Shown piece by piece: positions 8,422 through 16,434 of a stretch of 34,123 nucleotides of DNA. The stretch is from positions 1 through 34,123 of the forward strand of contig JAQYEZ010000051.1 of assembly GCA_028723425.1 (NCBI GenBank), read 5' to 3'. The notes beneath the pieces are model-generated. The model was not told where the DNA came from. It worked only from the letters and a program-made list of their open reading frames with translations, and searched no databases. The position numbers and the translations under genes were made by a program. Every line of letters begins with the position of its first letter. The stretch's first letter is position 1. Source of the DNA: Peptoniphilaceae bacterium. GTDB taxonomy: Bacteria > Bacillota > Clostridia > Tissierellales > Peptoniphilaceae.

Positions 8422-9377
8422 AATTAGTAGAAATCAAGAACTTAAATGTAGAATTTCCAGGAAAAGAATATACTACTTATGCAGTTAATAATGTAAGTTT
8501 TGCTATATATAAAAATGAAACTCTAGGAATAGTTGGAGAGTCAGGATCTGGAAAATCAGTAACTGCAAAGTCTATATTAAATCTATTAAAAGATAAGTCC
8601 AAGTACAGTGGTGAAATTATATATGACGGTATTAACATGTTAAAGGCTGATGAAAAGACTTTAAGACAAATTAGAGGTTCTGAAATTTCAATGATATTTC
8701 AAGATCCAATGACTTCTCTAAATCCACTTTTCACCATAGAAAAACAAATGTATAGACTTATAAAGAGGCATAGAAAGAATTTAAATGCAAAACAAATAAA
8801 AGACCTTTCAATAAAGTATTTGGATCTTGTTGGTATACCAGATGCAAAAGATAGAATAAAATCATATCCACATGAATTTTCTGGTGGAATGAAGCAAAGG
8901 GTTATGATTGCTATGAGTCTTTGTCTTAATCCAAAGCTTATTATTGCAGACGAGCCTACCACAGCTTTAGATGTTACAATACAGGCGCAAGTCTTAACCC
9001 TTTTAAATAATATAAGTGAAAATTCATCACAGTCTACCCTGCTTATAACTCATGACCTTGGAGTTGTGGCAAATACTTGCGATAGAGTTATAGTCCTATA
9101 TGGGGGAAAAATAATGGAAGAAGCTACAACAGAAGAACTCTTTACAAATGGACTTCATCCTTATACAAAAGGACTTTTGGCATCAATGCCGAGGATTGGA
9201 GAAAAAGAAAGACTGGTTCCAATCCCTGGAAACCCTCCTATTATTACTGAAAAGCCAAAGGGATGTCCATTCTATGAAAGATGTAGTTTGAGAAATGAAG
9301 TATGTAGGAGTAAGGAATTACCAAAAAAAGAAATATCCCCTACTCACAGGCTTTACTGTCACATGGTTGAGGTGTAG
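8418..9377 (+). CDS. dppD: Peptide ABC transporter ATP-binding protein (DppD/OppD type)
   Basis: Cytoplasmic ATPase of the peptide importer. 319 residues with Walker A GESGSGKS at 40-47, Q-loop in IFQDPMTSLNP, signature SGGMKQR, Walker B IIADEPTTALD and the switch histidine in LLITHDLGVV. The C-terminal oligopeptide-transporter extension contains four cysteines (GCPFYERC, EVC, RLYC); related DppD/F proteins have been shown to hold a [4Fe-4S] cluster there, so the same is plausible here. It probably forms a heterodimer with the next gene product, which starts 3 nt later. Confidence 0.93.
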   Translation: MKLVEIKNLNVEFPGKEYTTYAVNNVSFAIYKNETLGIVGESGSGKSVTAKSILNLLKDKSKYSGEIIYDGINMLKADEKTLRQIRGSEISMIFQDPMTSLNPLFTIEKQMYRLIKRHRKNLNAKQIKDLSIKYLDLVGIPDAKDRIKSYPHEFSGGMKQRVMIAMSLCLNPKLIIADEPTTALDVTIQAQVLTLLNNISENSSQSTLLITHDLGVVANTCDRVIVLYGGKIMEEATTEELFTNGLHPYTKGLLASMPRIGEKERLVPIPGNPPIITEKPKGCPFYERCSLRNEVCRSKELPKKEISPTHRLYCHMVEV

Positions 9378-9379
9378 AT

Positions 9380-10363
9380 ATGGAAAAGATTTTTGAGATT
9401 AAAAATTTAAAAAAGTATTTTCCTGTAAAAAAACAAAAGTTATTTAAAAAAGAGAAATTTTTAAAAGCTCTGGATGGAATAGACCTTGAAATATATAAGG
9501 GAGAAACCCTAGGATTAGTTGGGGAATCAGGATCAGGGAAATCAACTTTAGGAAAATGTATTACTGGAATTCATGATATTAGTGAAGGGGATGTTTACTT
9601 TAAAGGCAAAAACATAAAGGATAAAAATACAAAGAAAATTATGCAAAATGAAATCCAAGCAATTTTTCAAGATCCATATTCTTCACTTAACCCAACCTTA
9701 ACAGTTTATGAAATAATTGCAGAACCGATTAAGACAAGACTCAAATTAAGTGAGTCTGAAACTAAAAAGAAAGTTGTTAAGCTATTAGAAAAAGTTGGGC
9801 TATCAAAAGAAATTATTAATAAAAAGCCAAGTCAGTTCAGTGGAGGACAAAGACAAAGAATAGGAATAGCAAGGGCAATTTCTACTGATCCTGAGTTTAT
9901 ATTATGCGATGAGCCAATCTCTGCTCTTGATGTTTCTATTCAGGCACAAATTGTAAATTTACTTGAGGATTTACAAAAAGAACTTGGACTAACTTATCTC
10001 TTTATTGCCCATGACTTGGCAATGGTAGAACATATATCTCATAGAATAGGGGTACTATATCTTGGTAATTTGGTAGAAATTGGAAAGGTAAAGGATATTT
10101 ATGAAAATCCTATGCACCCATATACAATGGAGCTATTAAATTCGGTTTTAAAGCCAGAAGTTAATAAGAAAAAAATATTGACCAATAGTAACAAAGAAAT
10201 ACCAAGCTCTATAGACCTTCCAGCTGGATGTGTCTTTCAAGGTCGCTGTCCCTATAAGACAGATATTTGTTTAAAAGAATGTCCTAAACTTATAGAAGTA
10301 AGCCCTGGGCATAAAGTTTCTTGCCATAATATAGAAAAATTTGGGACTTGTAAAAAAATATAA
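9380..10363 (+). CDS. dppF: Peptide ABC transporter ATP-binding protein (DppF/OppF type)
   Basis: Second ATPase of the importer. 327 residues with Walker A GESGSGKS at 48-55, IFQDPYSSLNP (Q-loop), SGGQRQR signature, ILCDEPISALD Walker B and FIAHDLAMV switch histidine. The C-terminal extension has a cysteine set (CVFQGRC, DIC, LKEC, VSC) matching the Fe-S-type motif of the DppD/F pair. Last gene of the operon; a terminator follows after about 25 nt. Confidence 0.93.
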   Translation: MEKIFEIKNLKKYFPVKKQKLFKKEKFLKALDGIDLEIYKGETLGLVGESGSGKSTLGKCITGIHDISEGDVYFKGKNIKDKNTKKIMQNEIQAIFQDPYSSLNPTLTVYEIIAEPIKTRLKLSESETKKKVVKLLEKVGLSKEIINKKPSQFSGGQRQRIGIARAISTDPEFILCDEPISALDVSIQAQIVNLLEDLQKELGLTYLFIAHDLAMVEHISHRIGVLYLGNLVEIGKVKDIYENPMHPYTMELLNSVLKPEVNKKKILTNSNKEIPSSIDLPAGCVFQGRCPYKTDICLKECPKLIEVSPGHKVSCHNIEKFGTCKKI

Positions 10364-10386
10364 GGGCTAAATGAAATTACTAGCAT

Positions 10387-10436
10387 AAAAAGTGATGAGC
10401 AAAATAGACGTATCTATTTTACGACATCACTTTTTT
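10387..10436 (+). terminator. Intrinsic terminator after the peptide importer operon
   Basis: Two-part stem: AAAAAGTGATG pairs with CATCACTTTTT, inner CAAAATAGA pairs with TCTATTTT, apical loop CGTA, ending in six T residues. The outer A-run suggests it can also act on the opposite strand. Confidence 0.85.
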
Positions 10437-10460
10437 ATTTTTAAAAAAATTAATAAAAAT

Positions 10461-10489
10461 TTAAAAGATTGTTAAATTTATAGTATAAT
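10461..10489 (+). promoter_or_regulatory. Putative promoter of glmS
   Basis: TATAAT at 10484-10489, with a weak TTAAAA -35 box at 10461-10466 (17-nt spacer). Placed 22 nt before the ribozyme, as expected for a ribozyme in the 5' leader. Confidence 0.5.
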
Positions 10490-10510
10490 AAAAAACGAGG
10501 TAAAAAAATA

Positions 10511-10645
10511 ATTAAGCGCCAGATCCTTATGGGATGACGAGGAATAGACTTATCGATAATTCGGCGGGTGGTCTATAGGTTCACAGCCTTAGTATATAAC
10601 AAAAAATATGAGCAATCATATAACAGAAAATATACAGTGGCCTCA
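10511..10645 (+). ncRNA. glmS ribozyme (GlcN6P-activated self-cleaving leader)
   Basis: Self-cleaving RNA in the glmS leader that uses glucosamine-6-phosphate as a cofactor, lowering glmS mRNA when the product is plentiful. The strand contains the invariant core pieces in order: A-GCGCC at 10515-10520 (cleavage expected between A10515 and G10516), GACGAGG near 10536, TTATCGA, TTCGGCGGGTG, TCACAGCC, and the 3' element AGTGGCC. P1 (ATCC/GGAT), P2 (ATAGAC 10544-10549 with GTCTAT 10571-10576) and P4 (GTATAT 10592-10597 with ATATAC 10630-10635) can all be paired. P3 looks shorter than in Bacillus subtilis. Confidence 0.93.
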
Positions 10646-10671
10646 AAAATTAAATAATTGAGGAGGATACT

Positions 10672-12492
10672 ATGTGCGGAATAGTATGTTATAGCGGAAA
10701 GAATGCGGCTAAGGATGTTATCCTTGAAGGATTGGAAAGGCTTGAATATCGTGGATATGATTCGGCAGGTCTTTCTGTAATTGAAAAGGGTAAGCTTTTT
10801 ACAGCCAAAAGGAGTGGCAAGCTTTCTAATCTCAAACTTGCTCTTTTGGACCATCCTTTGGAAGCTAATATTGGTATAGGTCATATTAGATGGGCTACTC
10901 ATGGAGCACCAACTGACCTAAATGCCCATCCACACCTATCCAACGATAAGAATATAGCCCTTGTCCACAATGGTATAATAGAAAACTTTCATGAGTTAAA
11001 GGAAAAGCTAATCAAAGAAGGTTATCATTTTACTTCTTCAACAGATACTGAAGTAATAGCGGTATTGCTTGAAAAGTATTATGAGGGAGATTTGTTGGAA
11101 GCTGTTAAGAAAGTTAGAAAAATATTGAAGGGTTCCTATGCCTTGGGAATCATTGCTCAAAGTGAACCAGATAGACTAGTCTGTGTAAGATGTGAAAGCC
11201 CTTTGGTTATGGGTCTTGCAGGTGGTGATGTTCTTGTTGCAAGTGATATACCTTCAATATTAAAATACACTAACAAGCTTATCTACTTGGAAAATGGAGA
11301 CCTACTTGACGTAAAAGATGGCTATCAAATTTATGATATAGATGATAATAAGGTAGATAGAGAAATAAAAGAAGTATCTTGGTCACTAGAGGCTGCCTCT
11401 AAAGAAGGCTTTGACCATTTTATGGAAAAGGAAATTTTTGAACAACCAAGAGCCATAGAAGATTGCTTGAGAAATAAGCTTGTTGACGGAAAAATTGACC
11501 TTGGCGATGCATCTTTTACAAAAGAGGAGCTTAGAAATTTCAACAAAGTCTATATAGTTGCTTGTGGAACAGCCTCTTATGCAGGTAATATTGGCAAATA
11601 TGCTATAGAAAAATTTGCCCAAATTCCTGTAGTAAATGAGCTTGCCTCAGAGTTTAGGTACAATAACCACTTTATAGATGAGAAGACTCTTTTAATCTTG
11701 GTAAGTCAATCAGGAGAAACGGCAGATACTTTAGCAGCCCTTAGGGAAGGAAAAAGAAAAAAAGCTACAACCTTAGTTGTAACCAATGTCCTCGCTTCAT
11801 CTATTGATAGGGAGGCTGATAAGTCTGTATATTGTTTGGCAGGTCCAGAAATAGCAGTTGCTTCTACCAAAGCCTATACAACTCAAGTTATGAGCCTATA
11901 TATATTGGCTTTAGATTTTGCCTTGAAGCTTAAAAAAATAACAGAAAAAGAAGTTGAAGAGATTTTAAAGGAAGTTTCTAAACTTCCAGGAAAAATTCAA
12001 GAAATCTTGGATAATACAGATCCTATAAAAGAATTTGCTAATGAAATAAAAGATGCAAGCTCCGTATTTTATATAGGTCGTGGACTTGATTATTATTCTG
12101 TTATAGAGGGTGCTTTGAAACTTAAAGAAGTTTCCTATATACATTCGGAAGCTCTTGCTGCAGGAGAGCTAAAACATGGAACACTTGCTTTGATAGAAGA
12201 GGGTAGTCCTGTAATTGCTGTTGCCACTCAAGAAAATATTATGGATAAGACTTTTTCAAACATAGAAGAAGTTAGGGCAAGAGGAGCAAAGGTATTTACA
12301 ATATGCGGGGAAAATGCAGAAAAGTTAGAGAATGTTTCCTACAAATCCTACAAACTCCCTCAAACCATAGATTCACTTTATCCAATACTTGCTGTAATAC
12401 CTGAACAGCTTTTGGCATATTATACATCAGGGGCCAAGGGTCTTGATGTTGATAAACCAAGAAACCTTGCAAAATCAGTAACAGTAGAATAA
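10672..12492 (+). CDS. glmS: Glutamine--fructose-6-phosphate aminotransferase (isomerizing)
   Basis: Makes glucosamine-6-phosphate from fructose-6-phosphate and glutamine, the first committed step to UDP-GlcNAc and peptidoglycan. The 606-residue length is standard. The N-terminus MCGIVCYSG exposes the catalytic Cys after Met removal (class II glutamine amidotransferase domain, about 2-220), with RGYDSAG and HIRWATHG blocks. Two SIS sugar-isomerase domains follow (about 285-425 and 455-600), including ACGTASYAG, SQSGETADT and STKAYTTQ, and the protein ends with the diagnostic KPRNLAKSVTVE. GAGGAGG precedes the ATG. It is a monocistronic unit between its ribozyme and a terminator. Confidence 0.97.
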   Translation: MCGIVCYSGKNAAKDVILEGLERLEYRGYDSAGLSVIEKGKLFTAKRSGKLSNLKLALLDHPLEANIGIGHIRWATHGAPTDLNAHPHLSNDKNIALVHNGIIENFHELKEKLIKEGYHFTSSTDTEVIAVLLEKYYEGDLLEAVKKVRKILKGSYALGIIAQSEPDRLVCVRCESPLVMGLAGGDVLVASDIPSILKYTNKLIYLENGDLLDVKDGYQIYDIDDNKVDREIKEVSWSLEAASKEGFDHFMEKEIFEQPRAIEDCLRNKLVDGKIDLGDASFTKEELRNFNKVYIVACGTASYAGNIGKYAIEKFAQIPVVNELASEFRYNNHFIDEKTLLILVSQSGETADTLAALREGKRKKATTLVVTNVLASSIDREADKSVYCLAGPEIAVASTKAYTTQVMSLYILALDFALKLKKITEKEVEEILKEVSKLPGKIQEILDNTDPIKEFANEIKDASSVFYIGRGLDYYSVIEGALKLKEVSYIHSEALAAGELKHGTLALIEEGSPVIAVATQENIMDKTFSNIEEVRARGAKVFTICGENAEKLENVSYKSYKLPQTIDSLYPILAVIPEQLLAYYTSGAKGLDVDKPRNLAKSVTVE

Positions 12493-12511
12493 AACTCTTA
12501 AAGAGAGCATA

Positions 12512-12554
12512 AAAATCCACTAAAGTTTACTTTAAGTTGACTTTAGGGGATTTT
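12512..12554 (+). terminator. Intrinsic terminator after glmS
   Basis: 15-position stem with one mismatch (12512-12526 with 12540-12554), 13-nt loop. The T-rich stretch ATCTTTTTTAAG follows a few bases later, so the U-tract is slightly offset. Confidence 0.7.
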
Positions 12555-12584
12555 AAAATCTTTTTTAAGTTTTTTGCCAATACT

Positions 12585-12613
12585 TTGACATCTGCTATAG
12601 ACTGTTATATCCT
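12585..12613 (+). promoter_or_regulatory. Putative promoter before the GntR/ABC remnant
   Basis: Perfect TTGACA at 12585-12590; TATCCT at 12608-12613 gives a 17-nt spacer (TATATC at 12606 is an alternative). CTATAG (12595-12600) and TATAG (12617-12621) flank the -10 region as an inverted pair, which could be the remains of an operator for the GntR regulator. Confidence 0.45.
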
Positions 12614-12630
12614 GTTTATAGGAGAAAGCT

Positions 12631-13043
12631 ATGAAAATATTAATTAATAATTTGTCCATGGTTCCAATCTATGAACAAGTATATGAGCAAATTAAAAATC
12701 AAATACTTGATAAGTTATTGCCTCCGGGAGATTTTTTGCCTTCTGTAAGAAAGCTTTCAGCAAGTTTAAATGTGTCTTACTTAACAATAAAAAAATCTTA
12801 TGACAATATAAGTATGGACTTGTCTTTACATATAAATAAGGGCGAGATTGTACTTTTGGTTGGTAAAAATGCTTCAGGAAAAACTTCATCTATCAAACTG
12901 CTTTTGGGTGTCAATGAAATCGATTATGGAAGTATAGAACTTGATGGAGAAAAAATCCAAAAAGTAGACAAAGAAAAATTTGGTTTTGTTTTGCAAGACT
13001 TGATGATTTAATTATAGCACTTTACAAAAGGGGTAGAAAATGA
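12631..13043 (+). pseudogene. Deletion-fused remnant: GntR (YtrA-type) DNA-binding domain joined to part of an ABC ATPase
   Basis: The open frame (126 codons, stop at 13009-13011) begins as a GntR winged helix: PIYEQVYEQIKNQIL, PPGDFLPSVRKLSASLNVSYLTIKKSYDN (residues 12-59). At about residue 58-61 it switches directly to an ABC ATPase: ISMDL, HINKGEIVLLVG, Walker A GKNASGKT (78-85), and the Q-loop in FVLQD, then stops. The GntR C-terminal half and the start of the ATPase are missing. From 13002 another frame reads DDLIIALYKRGRK and stops at 13041-13043, overlapping the permease ATG, as the true C-terminus of such an ATPase would. So a second deletion removed the signature and Walker B region and shifted the frame. 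The product cannot be a working ATPase; the fused protein might still bind DNA. Confidence 0.8.
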
Positions 13044-13669
13044 AGGGATTATTAATAAAAGATTTTTATCAACAAAAGAAGAATTTAGGAATTATGCTAC
13101 TTATTTTTATATTTTTTAGGGTTTTGCTTGTTCTTTTTAATAAATATTATCAAAATACTAATGCTGATAGCTCAGGATCATCGATAATCCTTGGCGTTCT
13201 TATAATAATGCAAGAATTAATGAAAAATGATTATGATATGGCCTATACTTTGGCTATGCCCATAAGTAAAAAGACCTATGTAAATGAAAAATTATTATTT
13301 GCTTTTTTATTGATAGTATTGATTATTATAGCTGATATTTTTAGTTTTTTTATTATTAAGATAATTACTGGTGTAAATATGCTAAATATGGACTTTTTCT
13401 ACAACAGCTTATTCTTTGCTATATTAGGTTTTCTTATGGCAAATTTAGGCTTATATTTAAATAATTATGCTGGTATGGCAAGTTTTATTTTGGCTGTAAT
13501 TCTAGTAATTCCGCTTGTTATTATGGTTATTTCTTTTTTCTATATGATAGATACAAGTTATTTGAAATATAGAAAAGTGCTACTATTTCTATTATTTTTG
13601 CTTTATGTTCTTATTAATGAGATAATAAGAAGGGCAACTGTAAGAAAAATTAAAGAGAAAAGATATTAA
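13040..13669 (+). CDS. ABC-2 type membrane permease (orphaned by loss of its ATPase)
   Basis: 209 residues, about six hydrophobic segments, a basic C-terminus (RRATVRKIKEKRY), and the block MKGLLIKDFYQQKK ... YDMAYTLAMPISKKTYVNEK that resembles small ABC-2 permeases found with YtrA-type regulators. It appears full length and its start overlaps the remnant C-terminus of the ABC ATPase by 4 nt, which is the expected original operon joint. Since the ATPase gene is broken, the exporter is probably non-functional unless another ATPase serves it. Substrate unknown; such systems often export antimicrobial peptides or respond to cell-wall stress. Confidence 0.7.
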   Translation: MKGLLIKDFYQQKKNLGIMLLIFIFFRVLLVLFNKYYQNTNADSSGSSIILGVLIIMQELMKNDYDMAYTLAMPISKKTYVNEKLLFAFLLIVLIIIADIFSFFIIKIITGVNMLNMDFFYNSLFFAILGFLMANLGLYLNNYAGMASFILAVILVIPLVIMVISFFYMIDTSYLKYRKVLLFLLFLLYVLINEIIRRATVRKIKEKRY

Positions 13670-13730
13670 ATTTTCTTGAAAAAGAAGCAAAGAAAAGTAT
13701 ACTATAATTGAATTTATTTTACCAAAACCC

Positions 13731-13761
13731 AAAGGAGATCTCTCATTCGAGGTCTTTTTTT
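13731..13761 (+). terminator. Intrinsic terminator after the orphan permease
   Basis: Stem AGATCTC/GAGGTCT (extended by G-U and A-T pairs to 12), 6-nt loop TCATTC, then a run of T residues to 13761. Confidence 0.75.
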
Positions 13762-13811
13762 GTTTATTTGCTTTTATTTAAATAATTATTAAAAAATCTT
13801 AATAAAAATAT

Positions 13812-13840
13812 TTGACAAAGAAAAATATTGAGCGTATTAT
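13812..13840 (+). promoter_or_regulatory. Promoter of the methionine T-box operon
   Basis: Consensus TTGACA (13812-13817), exact 17-nt spacer, TATTAT (13835-13840). Start expected near 13847, just before the T-box Stem I. Confidence 0.8.
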
Positions 13841-13849
13841 ATAAATCAA

Positions 13850-14115
13850 CAAGAAGAAAACAAACCAGATTAAGAGAAGAGTAATCTTAATAAGTTTTTT
13901 ACAGAGAAGCCCATTAAGGTGAGAGGGGCAAAAACAAATTATGATGAAGATGGTCTCAGATGGGATGGTTCGATATTAGAGCCATACGGGAACTCCCGTT
14001 ATAGAGTTAGGATATGTCAGTATCTGAAGTGGTGTATTTTTTATACACAATAAAGGTGGTAACGCGGAAAATTTCGTCCTTATTGTTAGCTTAGCTAATG
14101 GTAAGGACTTTTTTT
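13850..14115 (+). promoter_or_regulatory. T-box leader, predicted tRNA-Met specific, with terminator
   Basis: Transcription attenuator that reads the charging state of a tRNA. Stem I pieces pair in order: AACC 13863-13866 with GGTT 13967-13970; GAGA 13874-13877 with TCTC 13954-13957; GTTTTT 13894-13899 with AAAAAC 13930-13935; GCCC 13909-13912 with GGGC 13926-13929. AGTA (13880-13883) opposes GAA (13946-13948) in the specifier loop, placing ATG at 13950-13952 as specifier codon. The T-box AAAGGTGGTAACGCGG (14052-14067) contains the tRNA-acceptor bulge TGGT, which matches a tRNA with discriminator A. The competing terminator is a 15-bp stem (14076-14090 with 14094-14108) plus seven T residues. 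The 265-nt leader precedes methionine-transport genes, matching the specifier. Confidence 0.9.
14076..14115 (+). terminator. Regulated terminator of the T-box leader
   Basis: Fully paired 15-bp stem including three G-U pairs, TTA loop, T7 tail. Formation is blocked when uncharged tRNA binds the TGGT bulge. Confidence 0.88.
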
Positions 14116-14204
14116 ATTGCAAGCTTTAAAGTAATAAGCTTTAGTGATTTTATTAAGTTTACCAAAGATATGTATAGTAGCATTTGTTTTTTTAGGAGGA
14201 TTTT

Positions 14205-15401
14205 ATGGCTACAAATGAAAATATAAGGCAATTAGCAAAAAAACATCAAGTTGAGGGCTGCACTATAAGGGACTATTTACACCAAAATCCCGAACTTAGT
14301 GAACATGAATACCAAACTTCAAAGTATTTAAAAGAAAAGTGCAAAGACCTGGGACTCTTGGTTGAAGAAGTTCCAAATTCTACTGGTTTTACAGCCCTTT
14401 TGGATACAGGAAAAGAGGGAAAGACTCTAGGGATTAGAACTGATATAGATGCTCTTCCCATAAATGAGGACCCAAAGAATTTAAAAACTGACAAAAAAAT
14501 CATTTCTCAAAAAGAAAATATCATGCATGCTTGTGGCCACGATGTTCATATGGCTATAGCCCTAACTACTGCCAAAATTCTAAAAGATATTGAAAATAAA
14601 TTTTCAGGAAAAATTTATTTTATCTTTGAGGAAGGTGAAGAAACAGGCGGAGGAATTGATGCTATGGTAAAGCATTTAAAAGATAAAAGTCTAGATGGAG
14701 TTTATGGTAATCATGTTGATCCCGAACTTGAAACTGGAAAGTTTGCCATTAATAAAGGTTCTGTTTATGCAGGCTGTGGAGGAATTGATTTTGATGTTTT
14801 GGGTAAGGGCGGTCATGGATCTAGACCTGATTTATGTAAGAGTCCCTTGATTGGTGCAGTAAATATAATAAATGCTTTAAACTCTGCTTGGAATAATAAG
14901 ATTAATCAAAAGGATCTGGTTACTCTTGGTATAGGAGCAATAAATGGTGGTTTTGCTTCAAATGTCATACCAGATACTTGCAATGTTAAGGCGACTTTTA
15001 GATTTTTTGATAAGAAGGTTGGAGAGGAAACTTTAGGATTTTTAAAAGAAATTGTAGAAGCTGCTTCCAAAATAAATGATTGCAAAGTAAGATTTAATCC
15101 TTATACGAGAATAGTTGCAAAACCTACTTCTAATGACATAGAACTTGCAGATTTTGCAAGAAATTCTCTTTTAGAAATTTTTGAGGATAGTCTAGTAGAA
15201 AAGTCCCCTTCTTTTGGATCTGAATCATTTTCTGGATATGAAGATCTTGCTCCCATAGTTTTTGTAAAACTTGGCATAAAAAATGAAAAACTAGGAACAG
15301 GGGCAAGCGCTCATACTCCAAAATTTGATATAGATCCAGATGTAATTTACTATGGGTCAAGTCTTGCAGCAAAATTTGCATATGAATTTTTGACTAGGTG
15401 A
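14205..15401 (+). CDS. M20-family amidohydrolase (N-acyl amino acid deacylase type)
   Basis: Cytoplasmic metal-dependent hydrolase of the M20D/amidohydrolase group, which removes acyl groups from amino acids or cleaves small peptides. 398 residues. Metal-site motifs are MHACGHDVH (Cys110, His112), FEEGEETGGG (about 141-150), GNHVDP (His170) and a late SAHTPKFD. GKGGHGSRPD marks the dimerisation/lid domain, and the N-terminal LHQNPELSEHEYQTS is typical of the family. AGGAGG sits upstream of the ATG. Because it is the first gene behind a tRNA-Met T-box and before metNIQ, a role in releasing methionine from N-acyl-methionine or Met-containing conjugates is a reasonable inference, not shown by the sequence. 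Confidence 0.87.
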   Translation: MATNENIRQLAKKHQVEGCTIRDYLHQNPELSEHEYQTSKYLKEKCKDLGLLVEEVPNSTGFTALLDTGKEGKTLGIRTDIDALPINEDPKNLKTDKKIISQKENIMHACGHDVHMAIALTTAKILKDIENKFSGKIYFIFEEGEETGGGIDAMVKHLKDKSLDGVYGNHVDPELETGKFAINKGSVYAGCGGIDFDVLGKGGHGSRPDLCKSPLIGAVNIINALNSAWNNKINQKDLVTLGIGAINGGFASNVIPDTCNVKATFRFFDKKVGEETLGFLKEIVEAASKINDCKVRFNPYTRIVAKPTSNDIELADFARNSLLEIFEDSLVEKSPSFGSESFSGYEDLAPIVFVKLGIKNEKLGTGASAHTPKFDIDPDVIYYGSSLAAKFAYEFLTR

Positions 15402-15405
15402 TAAG

Positions 15406-16434
15406 ATGATAGAACTTAAAAATATAAGCGTTAATTTTGATAAGCTAAAAGCTGTCGATGATGTTTCTATAAAAATAAACAAGGGAGATTCTTATGGGAT
15501 TGTTGGTTTTTCTGGAGCTGGAAAATCTACACTTTTAAGAACTATTAATCTTTTGCAAAAACCAAGTTCAGGCAAGGTAATTGTTATGGGTGAAGATTTA
15601 ATGAAACTTAGTGAGAAAGAATTAAGAGCCAGGCGAAAAAAGATGGGGATGATTTTCCAACACTTTAATCTCTTATCAAATCTTTCAGTCCTTGAAAATG
15701 TTATTTATCCCATAAGAAAAGATAAAATCTCAAAAGGAGAGAAGATAGCTAAAGCAAAAAAGCTTTTGGACTTGGTCGGCCTATCAGATAAGATAGACTC
15801 CTACCCTAGAGAACTTTCAGGAGGGCAAAAGCAAAGATGTGCTATAGCCAGGGCACTTGCTCCTAGTCCTCAAATACTTTTGTGTGATGAGGCAACTTCT
15901 GCACTTGATCCAAAAACTACTCAGCAAATTTTGGATCTTTTAAAAAAATTAAAGGAAGACTTAGATTTAACTATAGTAATCATCACTCACCAAATGGAAG
16001 TTGTAAAAAATCTTTGTAATAGGTGTGGAGTTATCCAAGATGGGAAAATCATAGAAGAAGGAAGTACCCTTGAAATATTTTCTAATCCTATAAATGATTT
16101 GACCAAAGATTTTGTAGATTCTACTACAAACCAAAAGAGAGTCATAGAAGAAGTTAAGAAAAATCTAGGAAATCTTGGAGATGATGAGATATTGGTAAAA
16201 CTATCCTATCTTGGTTCCAATACAACAGAGCCAATTATAAATTATATTTATGATAAATTTGGAGTAAAAACAAATGTACTTGCTGGAAATATAGAATTTA
16301 TTTCTTCAGTTCCAGTTGGATATTTGATTTTAACCTTAAAAGGTAGTTTGGAAGATTTTGCTCTTGTTAGAGAATACCTAAAAGAGAAAAATACAAAGCT
16401 TGAAGTGTTGGGAGGAATTAATGAAGTTTTTTGA
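15406..16434 (+). CDS. metN: Methionine ABC transporter ATP-binding protein
   Basis: ATPase of the MetNIQ importer for methionine. 342 residues: Walker A GFSGAGKS (34-41), Q-loop IFQHFNLL (Gln85), signature LSGGQKQR (138-145), Walker B ILLCDEATSALD (157-168), His195 in IITHQMEVV. The C-terminal part (about 265-342, LVKLSYLGSNTTEPIINYIY onward) matches the NIL domain, which in MetN binds methionine and shuts down transport when the cell is replete. So the operon would be controlled twice: by tRNA-Met charging at the RNA level and by allostery in the protein. Starts 5 nt after the amidohydrolase stop. Confidence 0.95.
   Translation: MIELKNISVNFDKLKAVDDVSIKINKGDSYGIVGFSGAGKSTLLRTINLLQKPSSGKVIVMGEDLMKLSEKELRARRKKMGMIFQHFNLLSNLSVLENVIYPIRKDKISKGEKIAKAKKLLDLVGLSDKIDSYPRELSGGQKQRCAIARALAPSPQILLCDEATSALDPKTTQQILDLLKKLKEDLDLTIVIITHQMEVVKNLCNRCGVIQDGKIIEEGSTLEIFSNPINDLTKDFVDSTTNQKRVIEEVKKNLGNLGDDEILVKLSYLGSNTTEPIINYIYDKFGVKTNVLAGNIEFISSVPVGYLILTLKGSLEDFALVREYLKEKNTKLEVLGGINEVF

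Noticed and set aside
10573-10902. Minus-strand open frame across the glmS leader
   Set aside because: It lies over the ribozyme and the start of glmS, with no ribosome-binding site and no recognisable protein features.
13676-13708. TTGAAA and TATAAT before the orphan-permease terminator as a promoter
   Set aside because: The spacer is 21 nt and transcription would meet a terminator at once; no gene is available.
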